Of a stretch of 64,000 bases of DNA, positions 17,376 to 27,449 are shown in pieces. Numbering within the stretch: the first letter of the stretch is position 1; each line of letters starts with the position of its first letter. This DNA comes from Mucilaginibacter inviolabilis. Its GTDB lineage: Bacteria; Bacteroidota; Bacteroidia; Sphingobacteriales; Sphingobacteriaceae. The notes under the pieces were generated by a model. It was given only the letters and a program-made list of their open reading frames with translations. It was not told the DNA's origin and did no database searches. The translations under genes and the position numbers were made by a program. The DNA lies in the NCBI RefSeq assembly GCF_011089895.1, contig NZ_JAANAT010000003.1, positions 248,001 through 312,000 on the forward strand. Direction: 5' to 3'.

Positions 17376-17702
17376 TTTGTAATGTAAAAGGAAGGGCGCA
17401 GAGCGAAAGGGTTTTGCTTAGACCAGGCGAGGTCGTAGGGCATTTCGTGGTTGAAATTGATTGGTTCTTCCATGATACGATTTACAGGATTTGCTATTTT
17501 TATTTATAAACCAACAAGCTTATAGAGACGTCAGTCCGGATCCCGAAGTGGTATTCTAATGAGCTGTAGTCGATTGCAGTTTGGCAATTTCACAAATAAT
17601 TTTCAACATTGTTTTAATAAACAATTCCAACCAGATATTTAAATTTTATCCTATTTTTAGCGCTAAACGAAGTGCTCCTTTTTCACAATAAATTAAACCG
17701 TT

Positions 17703-19010
17703 TTGCAGCTAACAGAAGACCAGATATACGCACTAGCGCCTGATGAGGCTTCAAAAAAATCCGGGCGCGATTTGGCCGCAGCTGCCAAGTGGGTTACCAA
17801 AGGAATGAACCGACTGGCACTTTGGGGTGAGTGCCAGGGAAGTGGCAGCAAACCCTATCAAACCCAGGTTGACCTCACGGTTATCGCTTTCAAATGTTCT
17901 TGCCCAAGTCGTAAATTCCCGTGTAAACACGGTCTCGGTCTGTTACTTTTATGTGCACGCCAGCCGGAATTATTTACTGATCAAGATATGCCTGCCTGGG
18001 TGAACGACTGGATCAGCAAGCGATCTGATAGAGAAGAGAAAAAAGCCGAAAAAACAGAAAAAACCATTGACGAAGCCGCTCAGGCCAAACGTCAGCAATC
18101 GCGAGAGCAAAGAGTAGGCGCGGGTATCAGTGAGTTATTGATCTGGATAAAAGATATTGTTCGTAATGGTATTTTGACCATCCCCGAAAAAGACGGAAAT
18201 TACTGGGATAACATGGCCCGCCGCATGATTGATGCGCAAGCTTCCGGGCTGGCGGCGATGGTCAAAAATCTTGGGGTAACTAATTTTTGGAACGAAGGTT
18301 GGCAAAGTGGCTTTATGGATAAACTACTACACTTATACCTGGTGGCAGAAAGTTATCAGCATTTGCACAATATTAACCCATTATTACAGCAGGATGTACG
18401 TTCGGCCATTGGTTTTACTTTTAACCAGGATGAACTTAAAAAACAAACCGGGGTTACCGGTACCTGGCTGGTGATAGGCAAAGAAGCCCGCGATGAACAG
18501 CAGATCATTGTAGAGCAAAACTGGCTTTATAATTTAAGCGGCAACCAATACGCGCTTGTTTTACAATTTATTGCACGCGGGCAGGTTGGCCAGTTGTCAC
18601 TAAGCGCAGGCATGTATCTTGATGCCGAGCTGGTCTATTTCCCATCAGTAGTGCCTTATCGGGCTATCATAAAAAATCATATCATTACAAAAGGTGCTTC
18701 TACGCTTGATATGAAAACCTTTGCAGACTGGAGCCAAGTAGCAGAGCAGGAAACAGAGTTAAACAGCAGGTTACCCTTCAGAAACGCAATGCCATTGGTC
18801 GTAACGGCTTTAAAACCGATACAATATCAAAAACAATGGTGGCTGCAGGACCAGGAAGGTTGTTTATGCCGCATCGCTTCAGACTTTAAAAATATATGGC
18901 AACTTATGGCCCTGAGTGGTGGGCAGCCCCTAACCATGACCATCATCGGTAAAGAAAACGAGTACCGCCCATTGGGCGTTTGGCATCAAAACAATTATAA
19001 AACCATCTGA
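17703..19010 (+). CDS. SWIM zinc-finger protein, first gene of MoxR/vWA cluster 1
   Basis: A 435-residue cytoplasmic protein. The SWIM zinc motif CxCx6CxH is at C65, C67, C74 and H76 (CSCPSRKFPCKHG). A charged Lys/Glu linker (about 108-140) leads to a C-terminal domain of unknown fold containing WLVIGKEARDE and several aromatic-rich segments. SWIM domains bind DNA or proteins. The frame begins with TTG at 17703, directly after an upstream stop; the next Met would remove conserved sequence, so TTG or GTT must be the start. Overlaps the DUF5691 gene by one base (TGATG). It is the lead gene of a five-gene operon with MoxR and vWA partners. Confidence 0.88.
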   Translation: MQLTEDQIYALAPDEASKKSGRDLAAAAKWVTKGMNRLALWGECQGSGSKPYQTQVDLTVIAFKCSCPSRKFPCKHGLGLLLLCARQPELFTDQDMPAWVNDWISKRSDREEKKAEKTEKTIDEAAQAKRQQSREQRVGAGISELLIWIKDIVRNGILTIPEKDGNYWDNMARRMIDAQASGLAAMVKNLGVTNFWNEGWQSGFMDKLLHLYLVAESYQHLHNINPLLQQDVRSAIGFTFNQDELKKQTGVTGTWLVIGKEARDEQQIIVEQNWLYNLSGNQYALVLQFIARGQVGQLSLSAGMYLDAELVYFPSVVPYRAIIKNHIITKGASTLDMKTFADWSQVAEQETELNSRLPFRNAMPLVVTALKPIQYQKQWWLQDQEGCLCRIASDFKNIWQLMALSGGQPLTMTIIGKENEYRPLGVWHQNNYKTI

Positions 19011-20491
19011 TGAAAGCCTGGGACTACGTTATTAATACCGCTATGCTGGGTACAGATAAACCCATGCCTGGTAACCCTGATCTGCCGGATGGGGTATCTG
19101 AAATTGTTCAAATGGTTGATGCTATTGAGCTGTTGGATAAAGAGTCAAAGTTCTTACAAAAAGCCTCCGTAATTTATAATTACCGTCAATGCGGGTTTAA
19201 ACCGTTTCAACAAAAAGATCTGCCTGCAACTATTGCTCCGGAGGAAACCACTCCGTATTGTATTGAAGCAGCGGCAAATGTTTTAATTGATATCCTCCAT
19301 GAGGATAATACATCTCTTCTGGAATTATGGATGAGTCATTGTAGCATGAGCGGCCGTTTGATGTTGCCGGAGGTTTTACCCATAGTTTTAGATAAGGCAG
19401 AAAAGGATGCTTCATTAAAATCATTAGCCATTGCTTGCAGTGGTAACCGTGGATTATGGTTAAGCCAGCTAAACCCGGCCTGGGATTATTTCAACTCGCT
19501 TCCGGATGAAGAAATTTGGAAAAACGGAAAGCCTGCGGAAAGGATCGAGCTACTTAAAAAGATCCGGCAACGAAAACCCGAACAGGCAAGGGAATGGATA
19601 CAGCAAACCTGGGAGTGGGAAACAGCGGCCAATAAGGTCGAGTTGCTCAGAACATTAAGAGTAAACCGGACACCTGCTGATCTGCCCTGGCTGGAAAGCC
19701 TGCTCATTGAAAAAGGTCAGAAGGTTAAGGATGAGGCACTGGCACTGCTTAAAATGATACCCGGGTCATCTATTGTTGATCAATACGAAGAGCTGCTAAA
19801 ACAATCAGTCATCCTGAAAAAGGAAAAAGCTTTATTAGGGATGATGAATAAGGTTTCTATTCAGCAAAAATTGCCAGCTACGGTAGACGAAGGCATTTTT
19901 AAATCTGGGATAGAAAAATTAGCCGGGCAAAAAAGTTCAACTTCTGACGAAGGCTTTATCATCTATCAGTTAATTGCAGCTGTCCCCCCCTCCTTTTGGG
20001 AAAAGCAATTTGATGCAAGCCCCGGAGAAGTAGTATCCTATTTTGAAAAGCACGCCTTATCACAGATGGGCGCTTTGGTTAAAGCTGTAACCAACTTTAA
20101 TGCCGATAACTGGATTCCGTATTTATTAAATTACCCCGAGCTTCATGTTGATTTTATCAACAAATTACCAGTGCAACAACGGGATAATTATATACTCCGC
20201 TTTTTTACCAATGACGCACAAAACACCATGAATGCCGCCTTAACCTGCAGGGAAGAGTGGAGCATGGAATTAACCAAAGCCATCATGGGATACATGGCTG
20301 ATCGTCCTTATGAATATAATCGCGTATTTTTTAGTAAAAACATAAAACTTATACCGGCAGGTATTATGAGGCAGCTTGAAAGATTTGAGCCAAAAGATCC
20401 CCGCCTGCAAAATACCTGGGAAAAAAGCAGAGATCATTTAACTAAATTACTGAGCTTAAAATATCAAACGCTTAAAGCTTTTAACGCATAA
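19010..20491 (+). CDS. DUF5691-like alpha-helical protein of MoxR/vWA cluster 1
   Basis: A 493-residue soluble protein that is mostly helical. The opening WDYVINTAMLGTDKP is the feature I associate with DUF5691, which keeps company with SWIM, MoxR, DUF5682 and vWA genes. Paired-helix, HEAT-like repeats seem to fill residues about 110-300 (for example WLESLLIEKGQKVKDEALAL). No catalytic motif is visible. By inference it is a scaffold or adaptor linking the AAA+ ATPase to its target. It overlaps the SWIM gene by one base and is ten bases from the MoxR gene. Confidence 0.82.
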   Translation: MKAWDYVINTAMLGTDKPMPGNPDLPDGVSEIVQMVDAIELLDKESKFLQKASVIYNYRQCGFKPFQQKDLPATIAPEETTPYCIEAAANVLIDILHEDNTSLLELWMSHCSMSGRLMLPEVLPIVLDKAEKDASLKSLAIACSGNRGLWLSQLNPAWDYFNSLPDEEIWKNGKPAERIELLKKIRQRKPEQAREWIQQTWEWETAANKVELLRTLRVNRTPADLPWLESLLIEKGQKVKDEALALLKMIPGSSIVDQYEELLKQSVILKKEKALLGMMNKVSIQQKLPATVDEGIFKSGIEKLAGQKSSTSDEGFIIYQLIAAVPPSFWEKQFDASPGEVVSYFEKHALSQMGALVKAVTNFNADNWIPYLLNYPELHVDFINKLPVQQRDNYILRFFTNDAQNTMNAALTCREEWSMELTKAIMGYMADRPYEYNRVFFSKNIKLIPAGIMRQLERFEPKDPRLQNTWEKSRDHLTKLLSLKYQTLKAFNA

Positions 20492-20501
20492 ATACCTTAA
20501 C

Positions 20502-21578
20502 ATGTCACAGCTATTACGTCAACATGCAGAGCAATTATTTGCACAGGAACTGGAAGAACTTAAAAAACAGGATAATGACAAGTGTCCGGCAAACTGGGTG
20601 CTTTCACCACAATCAGTAGTTACCTATCTAGTAGGAGGTAAACTCAAAAACGGATTTGAGGTATCGCCCAAGTATATTGGTAGTCGCCGCCTGATGGAGA
20701 TTGCAGTGGCAACCCTCACAACAGATCGTGCCTTATTATTGTATGGTTTACCTGGTACTGCAAAAAGCTGGGTAAGCGAGCATTTGGCCGCCGGTATAAG
20801 TGGCGATTCAACCCTTATTATACAGGGTACGGCGGGTACCAGTGAGGAATCGGTACGTTATGGCTGGAATTATGCCCGCCTGATAGCAGAAGGGCCTTCG
20901 GCGGGTGCGCTGGTAGAAACCCCGGTAATGCGGGCCATGAAAGATGGAAAGATCGTGCGTCTGGAAGAATTAACCCGCATTGGTGCCGATGTGCAGGATA
21001 CGCTGATTACCATCCTGTCCGAAAAAACCTTGCCTGTTCCTGAACTGAATATAGAGGTGCAGGCCATTAAAGGGTTCAACGTAATAGCCACCGCCAACAA
21101 CCGCGATAAAGGCGTAAATGAATTGTCAAGCGCGCTCAAGCGTCGGTTCAATACCGTAATATTGCCTTTGCCTGATTCGATTGATGAAGAAATAGATATT
21201 GTGCGTCGCCGGGTGGAGAGTTTTGAAAAAGTGATGGAGCTCCCGGCTGAGCCACCTGCATTACAGGAGATCCGTAGAATTGTGACCATTTTCAGGGAAT
21301 TGCGGAGCGGCGTAACCCTTGATGGCAAAACCAAGATCAAAGTACCTACTGGTACACTAAGTACAGCCGAAGCCATTTCGGTTGTAAACAGTGGTTTATC
21401 CATGGCGGCTTATTTTGGTGATGGCCAGCTAAAGGCAGCTGACCTGGCTGCAAGCATCATTGGGTCGGTAATTAAAGATCCTGTACAGGATAAGTTGGTT
21501 TGGCAGGAATACCTGGAAACCGTGGTGAAAACCCGTAATGATTGGAGCGACATTTACCGTGCCTGCCGCGATTTATAA
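20502..21578 (+). CDS. MoxR-type AAA+ ATPase of cluster 1
   Basis: A 358-residue AAA+ ATPase. Walker A is GLPGTAKSW (about 82-90). The Walker B position reads KIVRLEEL (about 150-157), with Glu-Glu instead of the usual Asp-Glu. Sensor 1 is ATANNRD (about 197-202) and the arginine-finger region is ALKRRFN. An N-terminal helical segment of ~50 residues precedes the ATPase core. Such MoxR proteins act as chaperone-like remodelling engines with a vWA partner, here encoded two genes downstream. The downstream DUF5682 gene starts 17 bases after the stop. Confidence 0.9.
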   Translation: MSQLLRQHAEQLFAQELEELKKQDNDKCPANWVLSPQSVVTYLVGGKLKNGFEVSPKYIGSRRLMEIAVATLTTDRALLLYGLPGTAKSWVSEHLAAGISGDSTLIIQGTAGTSEESVRYGWNYARLIAEGPSAGALVETPVMRAMKDGKIVRLEELTRIGADVQDTLITILSEKTLPVPELNIEVQAIKGFNVIATANNRDKGVNELSSALKRRFNTVILPLPDSIDEEIDIVRRRVESFEKVMELPAEPPALQEIRRIVTIFRELRSGVTLDGKTKIKVPTGTLSTAEAISVVNSGLSMAAYFGDGQLKAADLAASIIGSVIKDPVQDKLVWQEYLETVVKTRNDWSDIYRACRDL

Positions 21579-21595
21579 TACAAAGCAGATCAGCA

Positions 21596-23863
21596 ATGGC
21601 AATTAATATATTAGGCATAAGGCACCATGGGCCCGGATCAGCCAGAAATGTCAAAGCTTTTCTGGAATCGGTTAAGCCGGATATCGTACTGGTTGAAGGT
21701 CCGCCCGAAGCTGATGCGATGCTGCAATGGGTTGGCCATGAAGATTTAAAACCGCCGGTTGCTTTACTTTGTTACCAGCCTGACGATCCGCAACGGTCGG
21801 TATTTTATCCCTTTGCCGAATTTTCACCCGAATGGCAGGCTATATTGTATGCCCGTAAGCAAAATATCCATGCGCGTTTTATGGATCTGCCGGCGGGTAA
21901 CCAAATGCTGATAGAGAAAGAACCTCATGAGAAGCAGGAGCAGGACACGGAAGCGGATCCCGATCATATCAACCTTGAAGCACAATCTTATGAACAGCTC
22001 CATAAAAACCCGATCAGCTATTTATCAGATGCTGCCGGTTTTACGGATGATGAAAAATGGTGGGAACATACTTTTGAGTACCGTTTAAATAACGACGAGG
22101 TATTTGACGCCGTAGCTGAAGCTATGCAGGCTCTGCGCGAAAATCTTCCTCCAAAAGATAAAAAACTTGAACAGCTACGCGAGGCCTATATGCGCCGCTC
22201 TATCCGGCAGGCCGAAAAGGAGATGTTCCATACCATCGCAGTTATCTGCGGGGCATGGCATGTACCCGCGTTACAAAAACAATCATCGCCAAAAGAGGAT
22301 AATGAACTGTTAAAAGGCTTAGCTAAGGTAAAAACAGAATGCACCTGGATCCCCTGGACATTTAACCGTTTAAGTTTTCGTAGTGGTTATGGTGCCGGTA
22401 TCAATTCACCGGGATGGTATGATCATATTTGGCAGCATCCACATGATGATGGTACTTTATGGATGGCCCATATTGCTCAACTGTTCCGCAAGCAGCAGAT
22501 GGATACCTCGGTTGCGCATATTATCGAAGCGGTACGGCTGGCGGGTTCCTTGGCTTCCTTGCGCGGCTTGCCAAAGGCTGGTTTGGAAGAACTCAATGAG
22601 GCAACGCTGAGCGTGTTGTGCAATGGCGAAAATATTTTATTGCAACTGGTGCATAATGAACTTATTATAGGTCACCAGATAGGTGAAGTACCTCCGGAGA
22701 TACCCAAGCCGCCCTTGCAATTGGATATTGAAAAACTACAAAAGAAATTAAGACTGCCCGCCACTGCCGATTTTAAAGATTACACGCTTGATCTGCGTAA
22801 AGATACCGACCTGGAGCGGAGCGTGTTTTTGCACAGGCTTAGCTTGTTGGGTATTGAATGGGGCCGACAGCAATATGTAGCGGGTAAAGGAACTTTTAAA
22901 GAGCAATGGCGCCTGCAATGGGACCCGGGTTACTCTGTTGAAATCATTGAGCGTGGTAATTTAGGCAATATCGTGGTAGAAGCAGCCGCCAACAGCATAT
23001 TGAATCGGGCCAATGAGACAACCGATCTGAAAGTAATCAGTAATTTGCTCGAAAAAAGCATTCCGGCTGAATTGCCTGAAGCTATACAGGTGTTGATACT
23101 CCGGTTAAATAACTTGGCAGCCGCCTCGGCAGATGTGATCGAATTAATGGAGATAGTACCGGGGCTAATTACCGTGGCTCGTTATGGTAATGTACGCAAA
23201 ACCGATGCAACGGTGGTATTAAGCATTATACGCAGCATCATTACTCGTATCTGTATCAGTTTGCCCAATGCCTGTGTTGCTATTGATGATGATGCCTCCC
23301 AAAAATTGCTTGACCTATTTTATAAACTGAACGATGGTATTAACCTGCTGCAGGAACCTGAAAACGGCTTGGGTTGGCAGCAAACCTTACAGGTGATTGC
23401 CAGTAATAAAAATGCATCCCCGGTAATTGCGGGCTATAGTACGCGATTGCTTAATGATGGTAAATTACTAAGCGGCGATCAGCTTATACAATATTTTGGT
23501 TACGCTATGTCTGCCGCGAACGCGCCTATTGTTTCGGCAACCTGGCTGGAGGGTTTTTTGAAGGGCAGCGGAACTGTATTGCTTTTGGATCAGGATTTGT
23601 GGCAGGTAATTGACAATTGGGTTTCAACCTTAAGCGAAGATGTTTTTATGCAGGTACTGCCATTATTGCGACGAACATTTTCAAACTTCACCGGCCCGGA
23701 ACGACGAAAACTCGGAGAAAAAGTACGTACGGGTGGGACTGCCGGACACCAGCACGCCACCACAATTACAAATTTTGATACCAACCGGGCCATACAAGGC
23801 TTACCGGTAATCATAGAATTATTAGGTTTAACTACGCATCAGACAGAATCAAATGGAAATTGA
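21596..23863 (+). CDS. DUF5682 family protein of cluster 1
   Basis: A 755-residue cytoplasmic protein. It opens with INILGIRHHGPGSARNV and VLVEGPPEADAML, the DUF5682 hallmark, which resembles the TraB/ChaN/erythromycin-esterase-like fold where such His and Glu residues may form an active site. A second conserved patch is VICGAWHVPAL near residue 220. The C-terminal half is long and helical without known motifs. Activity has not been established to my knowledge; a hydrolase or esterase role is inference. The ATG at 21596 is chosen because an upstream ATG at 21542 lies inside the MoxR gene. The 3' end overlaps the vWA gene by 11 bases. Confidence 0.87.
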   Translation: MAINILGIRHHGPGSARNVKAFLESVKPDIVLVEGPPEADAMLQWVGHEDLKPPVALLCYQPDDPQRSVFYPFAEFSPEWQAILYARKQNIHARFMDLPAGNQMLIEKEPHEKQEQDTEADPDHINLEAQSYEQLHKNPISYLSDAAGFTDDEKWWEHTFEYRLNNDEVFDAVAEAMQALRENLPPKDKKLEQLREAYMRRSIRQAEKEMFHTIAVICGAWHVPALQKQSSPKEDNELLKGLAKVKTECTWIPWTFNRLSFRSGYGAGINSPGWYDHIWQHPHDDGTLWMAHIAQLFRKQQMDTSVAHIIEAVRLAGSLASLRGLPKAGLEELNEATLSVLCNGENILLQLVHNELIIGHQIGEVPPEIPKPPLQLDIEKLQKKLRLPATADFKDYTLDLRKDTDLERSVFLHRLSLLGIEWGRQQYVAGKGTFKEQWRLQWDPGYSVEIIERGNLGNIVVEAAANSILNRANETTDLKVISNLLEKSIPAELPEAIQVLILRLNNLAAASADVIELMEIVPGLITVARYGNVRKTDATVVLSIIRSIITRICISLPNACVAIDDDASQKLLDLFYKLNDGINLLQEPENGLGWQQTLQVIASNKNASPVIAGYSTRLLNDGKLLSGDQLIQYFGYAMSAANAPIVSATWLEGFLKGSGTVLLLDQDLWQVIDNWVSTLSEDVFMQVLPLLRRTFSNFTGPERRKLGEKVRTGGTAGHQHATTITNFDTNRAIQGLPVIIELLGLTTHQTESNGN

Positions 23864-24995
23864 ATCACAGCATCTGCGCAAATGGCGGTTGATCCTGGGC
23901 GGACATAAGCAGGAAGGAACACAGTTTGATCTGGATGAAGCCGATCTGAAAGTTGACCGTACGCTTGAGGCTTTATATGATAGTGATAAGAGCGGGGGGC
24001 TGGGAGCATCGTCGCCTAATGTGAGCCGGTGGCTGGGCGATATCCGCACTTTTTTTCCATCGAGCGTAGTGCAGGTGATGCAGCAGGACGCGCTGAAAAG
24101 ACTTAACTTAACCCAGATGCTCTTTGAAAAAGAGATGCTGGAAAATATTGAGCCCGATGTGCATCTGGTAGCCACTTTAATGACGCTGAGCCGGGTGATC
24201 CCCGACAAAACCAAAAATACGGCCAGGCAAGTAGTACGTAAAGTGGTTGACGAGCTGATCAAAAAACTGGCCGAGCCAACCCGTCAGGCCATTACCGGCA
24301 GCCTGAACAGGAGTATCAGGAACACACGGCCGCGCCATAACGAAATTAATTGGGGTGCTACTATACTAAAGAACCTGAAGCATTACCAGCCCGAATACCA
24401 AACGGTTATTCCCGAGAATAGGGTAGGTTATGGCCGCAAGCGGTCTTCCTTAAAAGATGTAATCCTGTGCCTGGATCAAAGCGGCTCCATGGGTTCATCT
24501 GTAGTTTACTCCGGTATATTTGGCAGTGTGATGGCCTCTATACCTGCCATCAAAACAAAAATGGTGGTTTTTGATACCGCGGTTGCGGATTTGACAGAAG
24601 AATTAACAGATCCGGTTGAACTGCTCTTTGGCGTGCAGCTTGGCGGAGGTACCGATATCAACGCAGCCCTAACTTATTGCCAACAAATAGTGACCAAGCC
24701 TAATGATACGGTGTTGGTGCTGATTACCGATCTGTACGAAGGCGGCAACGCTGATGAAATGCGCCGCCGTGCTGTTGAACTGGTTACCGCGGGCGTTCAG
24801 TTAGTAGTGCTTTTGGCATTGAATGACGGTGGCGCTCCTTCTTATGACCACCGTAACGCACAATTCCTGGCAGACCTGGGAGTTCCGGTTTTTGCCTGCA
24901 CGCCAGACAAATTTCCCGACTTGATGGCTGCTGCATTGACTAAGCAGGATGTAGCTTTATGGGCTGCTAAAGAGGATTTGATTATAAAAAAATAA
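23853..24995 (+). CDS. vWA (CoxE-like) metal-binding partner of MoxR, cluster 1
   Basis: A 380-residue soluble protein. A helical N-terminal half (about 1-195) precedes a von Willebrand A domain. The MIDAS metal site is intact: D208, S210 and S212 in LCLDQSGSMG, T267 in LGGGTDIN and D293 in LITDLYEGG. MoxR/vWA pairs work like Mg-chelatase or CoxD/CoxE, the ATPase acting on a target presented through the MIDAS metal. It is the last gene of the five-gene operon and overlaps DUF5682 by 11 bases. The contrast with the degenerate vWA of the second cluster is notable. Confidence 0.92.
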   Translation: MEIESQHLRKWRLILGGHKQEGTQFDLDEADLKVDRTLEALYDSDKSGGLGASSPNVSRWLGDIRTFFPSSVVQVMQQDALKRLNLTQMLFEKEMLENIEPDVHLVATLMTLSRVIPDKTKNTARQVVRKVVDELIKKLAEPTRQAITGSLNRSIRNTRPRHNEINWGATILKNLKHYQPEYQTVIPENRVGYGRKRSSLKDVILCLDQSGSMGSSVVYSGIFGSVMASIPAIKTKMVVFDTAVADLTEELTDPVELLFGVQLGGGTDINAALTYCQQIVTKPNDTVLVLITDLYEGGNADEMRRRAVELVTAGVQLVVLLALNDGGAPSYDHRNAQFLADLGVPVFACTPDKFPDLMAAALTKQDVALWAAKEDLIIKK

Positions 24996-25113
24996 GATGC
25001 AGCTATTATATAAGGCTTGAAACAGACCGAGATAATAATTTCAAAACAAAGTCTTTAAATCGAAATAATAATCCCAACCGCTATCAAATTTTTCTTTAAA
25101 ATACATTTATCTT

Positions 25114-27012
25114 ATGGCAACAGTTTCAAATTTTCAGGCTTTAGCCACATTCAGTTACACTACCGGAAACGAATTCGTCTACATTCAAGGACATGATGTT
25201 ATCGGGGACGGGGGGCAGGGGTTCTTTTACTGGGACAATACAACCGGGGCCAACAATGGAGGAACCATGATCCCGGGGCCTTCGGGCTGTTGGAAAAGAG
25301 TTTACGATGGATTTTTAAATGCCAAATGGTTTGGCGCAAAAGGTGACGGTATAACAGATGACAGGGTGGCTTTGACAAATGCCATCAATGCAGCTGTAGT
25401 GCTTGGCAGGACACTTTTCATACCGAAAGGGACTTATTACGTTCCAACTGTACAACCTGGGCAAACCACTAGCCTCATTGTTACCGGAAATAATTTGCTT
25501 AACGGGCTGGAGATAACCGGGGAGCCTGGTACCAAAATCACTTCTGATTTTACCGGTCAAGGCACGCCAGATACCGGGTACACGCTGATCAGATTTGTTG
25601 CAGGTTTCAAAGGCTTGAAGATATGTAATATCGCGTTTGAAAGCACACATGGTATAACTCAGACGTTTACTAACGGTCTTACTATTATGCCGGGGAAAGG
25701 TATCCAAAATAGTAACATGCAGATCATCAATTGCAGCTTTACCGGGTTTAGTACGGCGATACTTGTCAACGGAACAAATCAGCTGCTGATCAGCAAATGC
25801 AGTTTTTACTCGCCCAGGGGGCATGATGATGCGCGCCACGATAATACCGTTTATCCGGCAGTTTATATCAATTTCACCTCAAACGAAAATGGCATTAACA
25901 TCAATCCTACGGTGACCGGGTGTTATGCGGATGGATACAGCGCAACAACACCTGTTGCCCCACCTATTGCCCTGGACGGCTTTATCATCGGAGACCCAAG
26001 TGGTATTACAGTCGCTTCAAATACCATCAGAAACTTTTCACAGGAATCGATATTTATCACTCCAAATCTTTATTGCGACGCACTGAATCCACAAACCTAC
26101 CCGACGATCATCAGGGACAATGTCATTCAGTATGACCTCAGTATTGATTTTGGCCGGTACGGGATCAGGTGTGATGCTGTCAATGCCGATATCAGCAACA
26201 ACGTCATCATCAACACGATTTACGGAATCTTTTGTTACGGCACCCTTTATTCAAAAACTTGTGTCGTAAATACCGTTCCTAGTAATTTTCCAGTGAAATT
26301 CACAAACTGGCGGATTGCCAATAACAATATCAGCCTGGCACAAAAGGGAATTCCCCCGGATAGCAAGGGGCAGAATTTTCTTGCGCAGAGAGCGATATAT
26401 GTCCAGGGGAACACCTCCAATAGTTTAAAAGCGAGCAATATAGATATATCGGGCAATCATATTACTTTAAGCAATGTTGCTATAAGCCAAAGTATAAACC
26501 TGATCACATTAGCGGACATTGAATATTCAGTGGTAAACCGGAATAATATCCATATCACAGGAACGACAGGACTTGATGCCACACATACCTTAAATATCTA
26601 CGCTTTGCTAAATAACAATGATAATATTGTGCTCTCTACAGGCGACATTGTCGGTACTTACAGCAGCCTGTATACCGGAACAGGTGTGAATTCCAATATG
26701 ATCTATTTGGATCATTTTCCAGTCAAAGAAAATATATTGTTTAAGAGCGCAGCCTACAACGTCCTTTCCGCAGATTTCGCCTCTGGTAAACAGGCAGCGC
26801 TGCTCATTTACGTGGACGCTACAGTCGCGGGTTTTGCGATTACCCTGCCAATCGCTCCTGATTTTGCGGGTTTCAGGGTGACCGTCGTCAAGGTTAACGT
26901 TGGCAATATGGTCACGGTAAATAATATAACCGGGCCCAATACGCTGACGGCGCAAGGGCAAAGCCTCACATTTGCGTACAATACGACAACAAGCACCTGG
27001 TGGCCCGATTGA
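25114..27012 (+). CDS. Pectate-lyase-3/tailspike-like right-handed beta-helix protein
   Basis: A 632-residue protein with no signal peptide or membrane segment. An N-terminal head (about 1-65) leads to the typical beta-helix entry WFGAKGDGITDDRVAL, then many Asn-rich rungs (GNHI, NNVI, SNTI) through about residue 500. The C-terminal ~90 residues form a separate beta domain (FRVTVVKVN ... TLTAQGQSLTFAY) like those ending phage tail fibres. It starts 118 bases after the vWA gene and lies between the two MoxR clusters. It could be a polysaccharide-degrading enzyme, a tailspike relic or a secreted surface protein exported without a classical signal. Confidence 0.8.
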   Translation: MATVSNFQALATFSYTTGNEFVYIQGHDVIGDGGQGFFYWDNTTGANNGGTMIPGPSGCWKRVYDGFLNAKWFGAKGDGITDDRVALTNAINAAVVLGRTLFIPKGTYYVPTVQPGQTTSLIVTGNNLLNGLEITGEPGTKITSDFTGQGTPDTGYTLIRFVAGFKGLKICNIAFESTHGITQTFTNGLTIMPGKGIQNSNMQIINCSFTGFSTAILVNGTNQLLISKCSFYSPRGHDDARHDNTVYPAVYINFTSNENGININPTVTGCYADGYSATTPVAPPIALDGFIIGDPSGITVASNTIRNFSQESIFITPNLYCDALNPQTYPTIIRDNVIQYDLSIDFGRYGIRCDAVNADISNNVIINTIYGIFCYGTLYSKTCVVNTVPSNFPVKFTNWRIANNNISLAQKGIPPDSKGQNFLAQRAIYVQGNTSNSLKASNIDISGNHITLSNVAISQSINLITLADIEYSVVNRNNIHITGTTGLDATHTLNIYALLNNNDNIVLSTGDIVGTYSSLYTGTGVNSNMIYLDHFPVKENILFKSAAYNVLSADFASGKQAALLIYVDATVAGFAITLPIAPDFAGFRVTVVKVNVGNMVTVNNITGPNTLTAQGQSLTFAYNTTTSTWWPD

Positions 27013-27449
27013 TGTCCTGGTCGGCGTCCTGCGAAATTTTCTTTCGCGCTAACCATCGTTTGTAAAATCAGATTCTCGAAGGAAATCCGGATAGGCGCTG
27101 AATATAGTTTTTGGTAAAAGGGAGTTTCGCTATTTTGAATATAAGATAAATATCAGGAAACGGGATTTATCTTATATTCCTGGATAAACGCTTTTGAGCC
27201 GCTTGCCTTATCTGAAAAGAAATTGAACCAAGTGTTCTTTACCCCAATTGTTTTTTAATCAGGAATAGTTTATACAAAACTTATGATAAAGGGTTTATTC
27301 ATGCTAAAAATTCATCCTGCTTGAATGACGATGATTTAATAGGCTTAATGAATTAAGTGTACTAAAAAAAACTATAGTATCGAGAGGACTGCAATTAGGT
27401 ATTGCTTGTTGTTTGCTAAAGCCAAAATTATTCGTTTATTTTAAGCATC
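27013..27449. other. Intergenic region with a 15-base inverted repeat
   Basis: A perfect inverted repeat, 27137-27151 and 27165-27179 with a 13-base loop, probably terminates the beta-helix transcript or marks a small repeat. The remaining ~270 bases are AT-rich without a credible ORF and should contain the promoter of the second MoxR cluster. No TAnnTTTG match stands out. Confidence 0.55.

Larger units (their letters stand above)
16693..17702. other. Gene-poor kilobase with relics between nadC and the first MoxR cluster
   Basis: Holds a possible 42-residue ORF (16754-16882), a hairpin (16901-16930), a low-complexity hydrophobic frame at 16919-17107 that I do not accept as a gene, and a truncated ORF6N-domain gene (17157-17375). 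The last ~320 bases before 17703 show nothing recognisable and should contain the promoter for the SWIM gene. Confidence 0.6.

Noticed and set aside
17336..17473. A 45-residue minus-strand frame starting MEEPINFNHEMPYDLAW
   Set aside because: Protein-like composition, but it overlaps the ORF6N remnant on the opposite strand, has no recognisable family and no supporting signals.
20870..21403. 177-residue minus-strand frame inside the cluster 1 MoxR gene
   Set aside because: Ser/Arg-rich shadow of the ATPase; the plus-strand frame has Walker A and other motifs.
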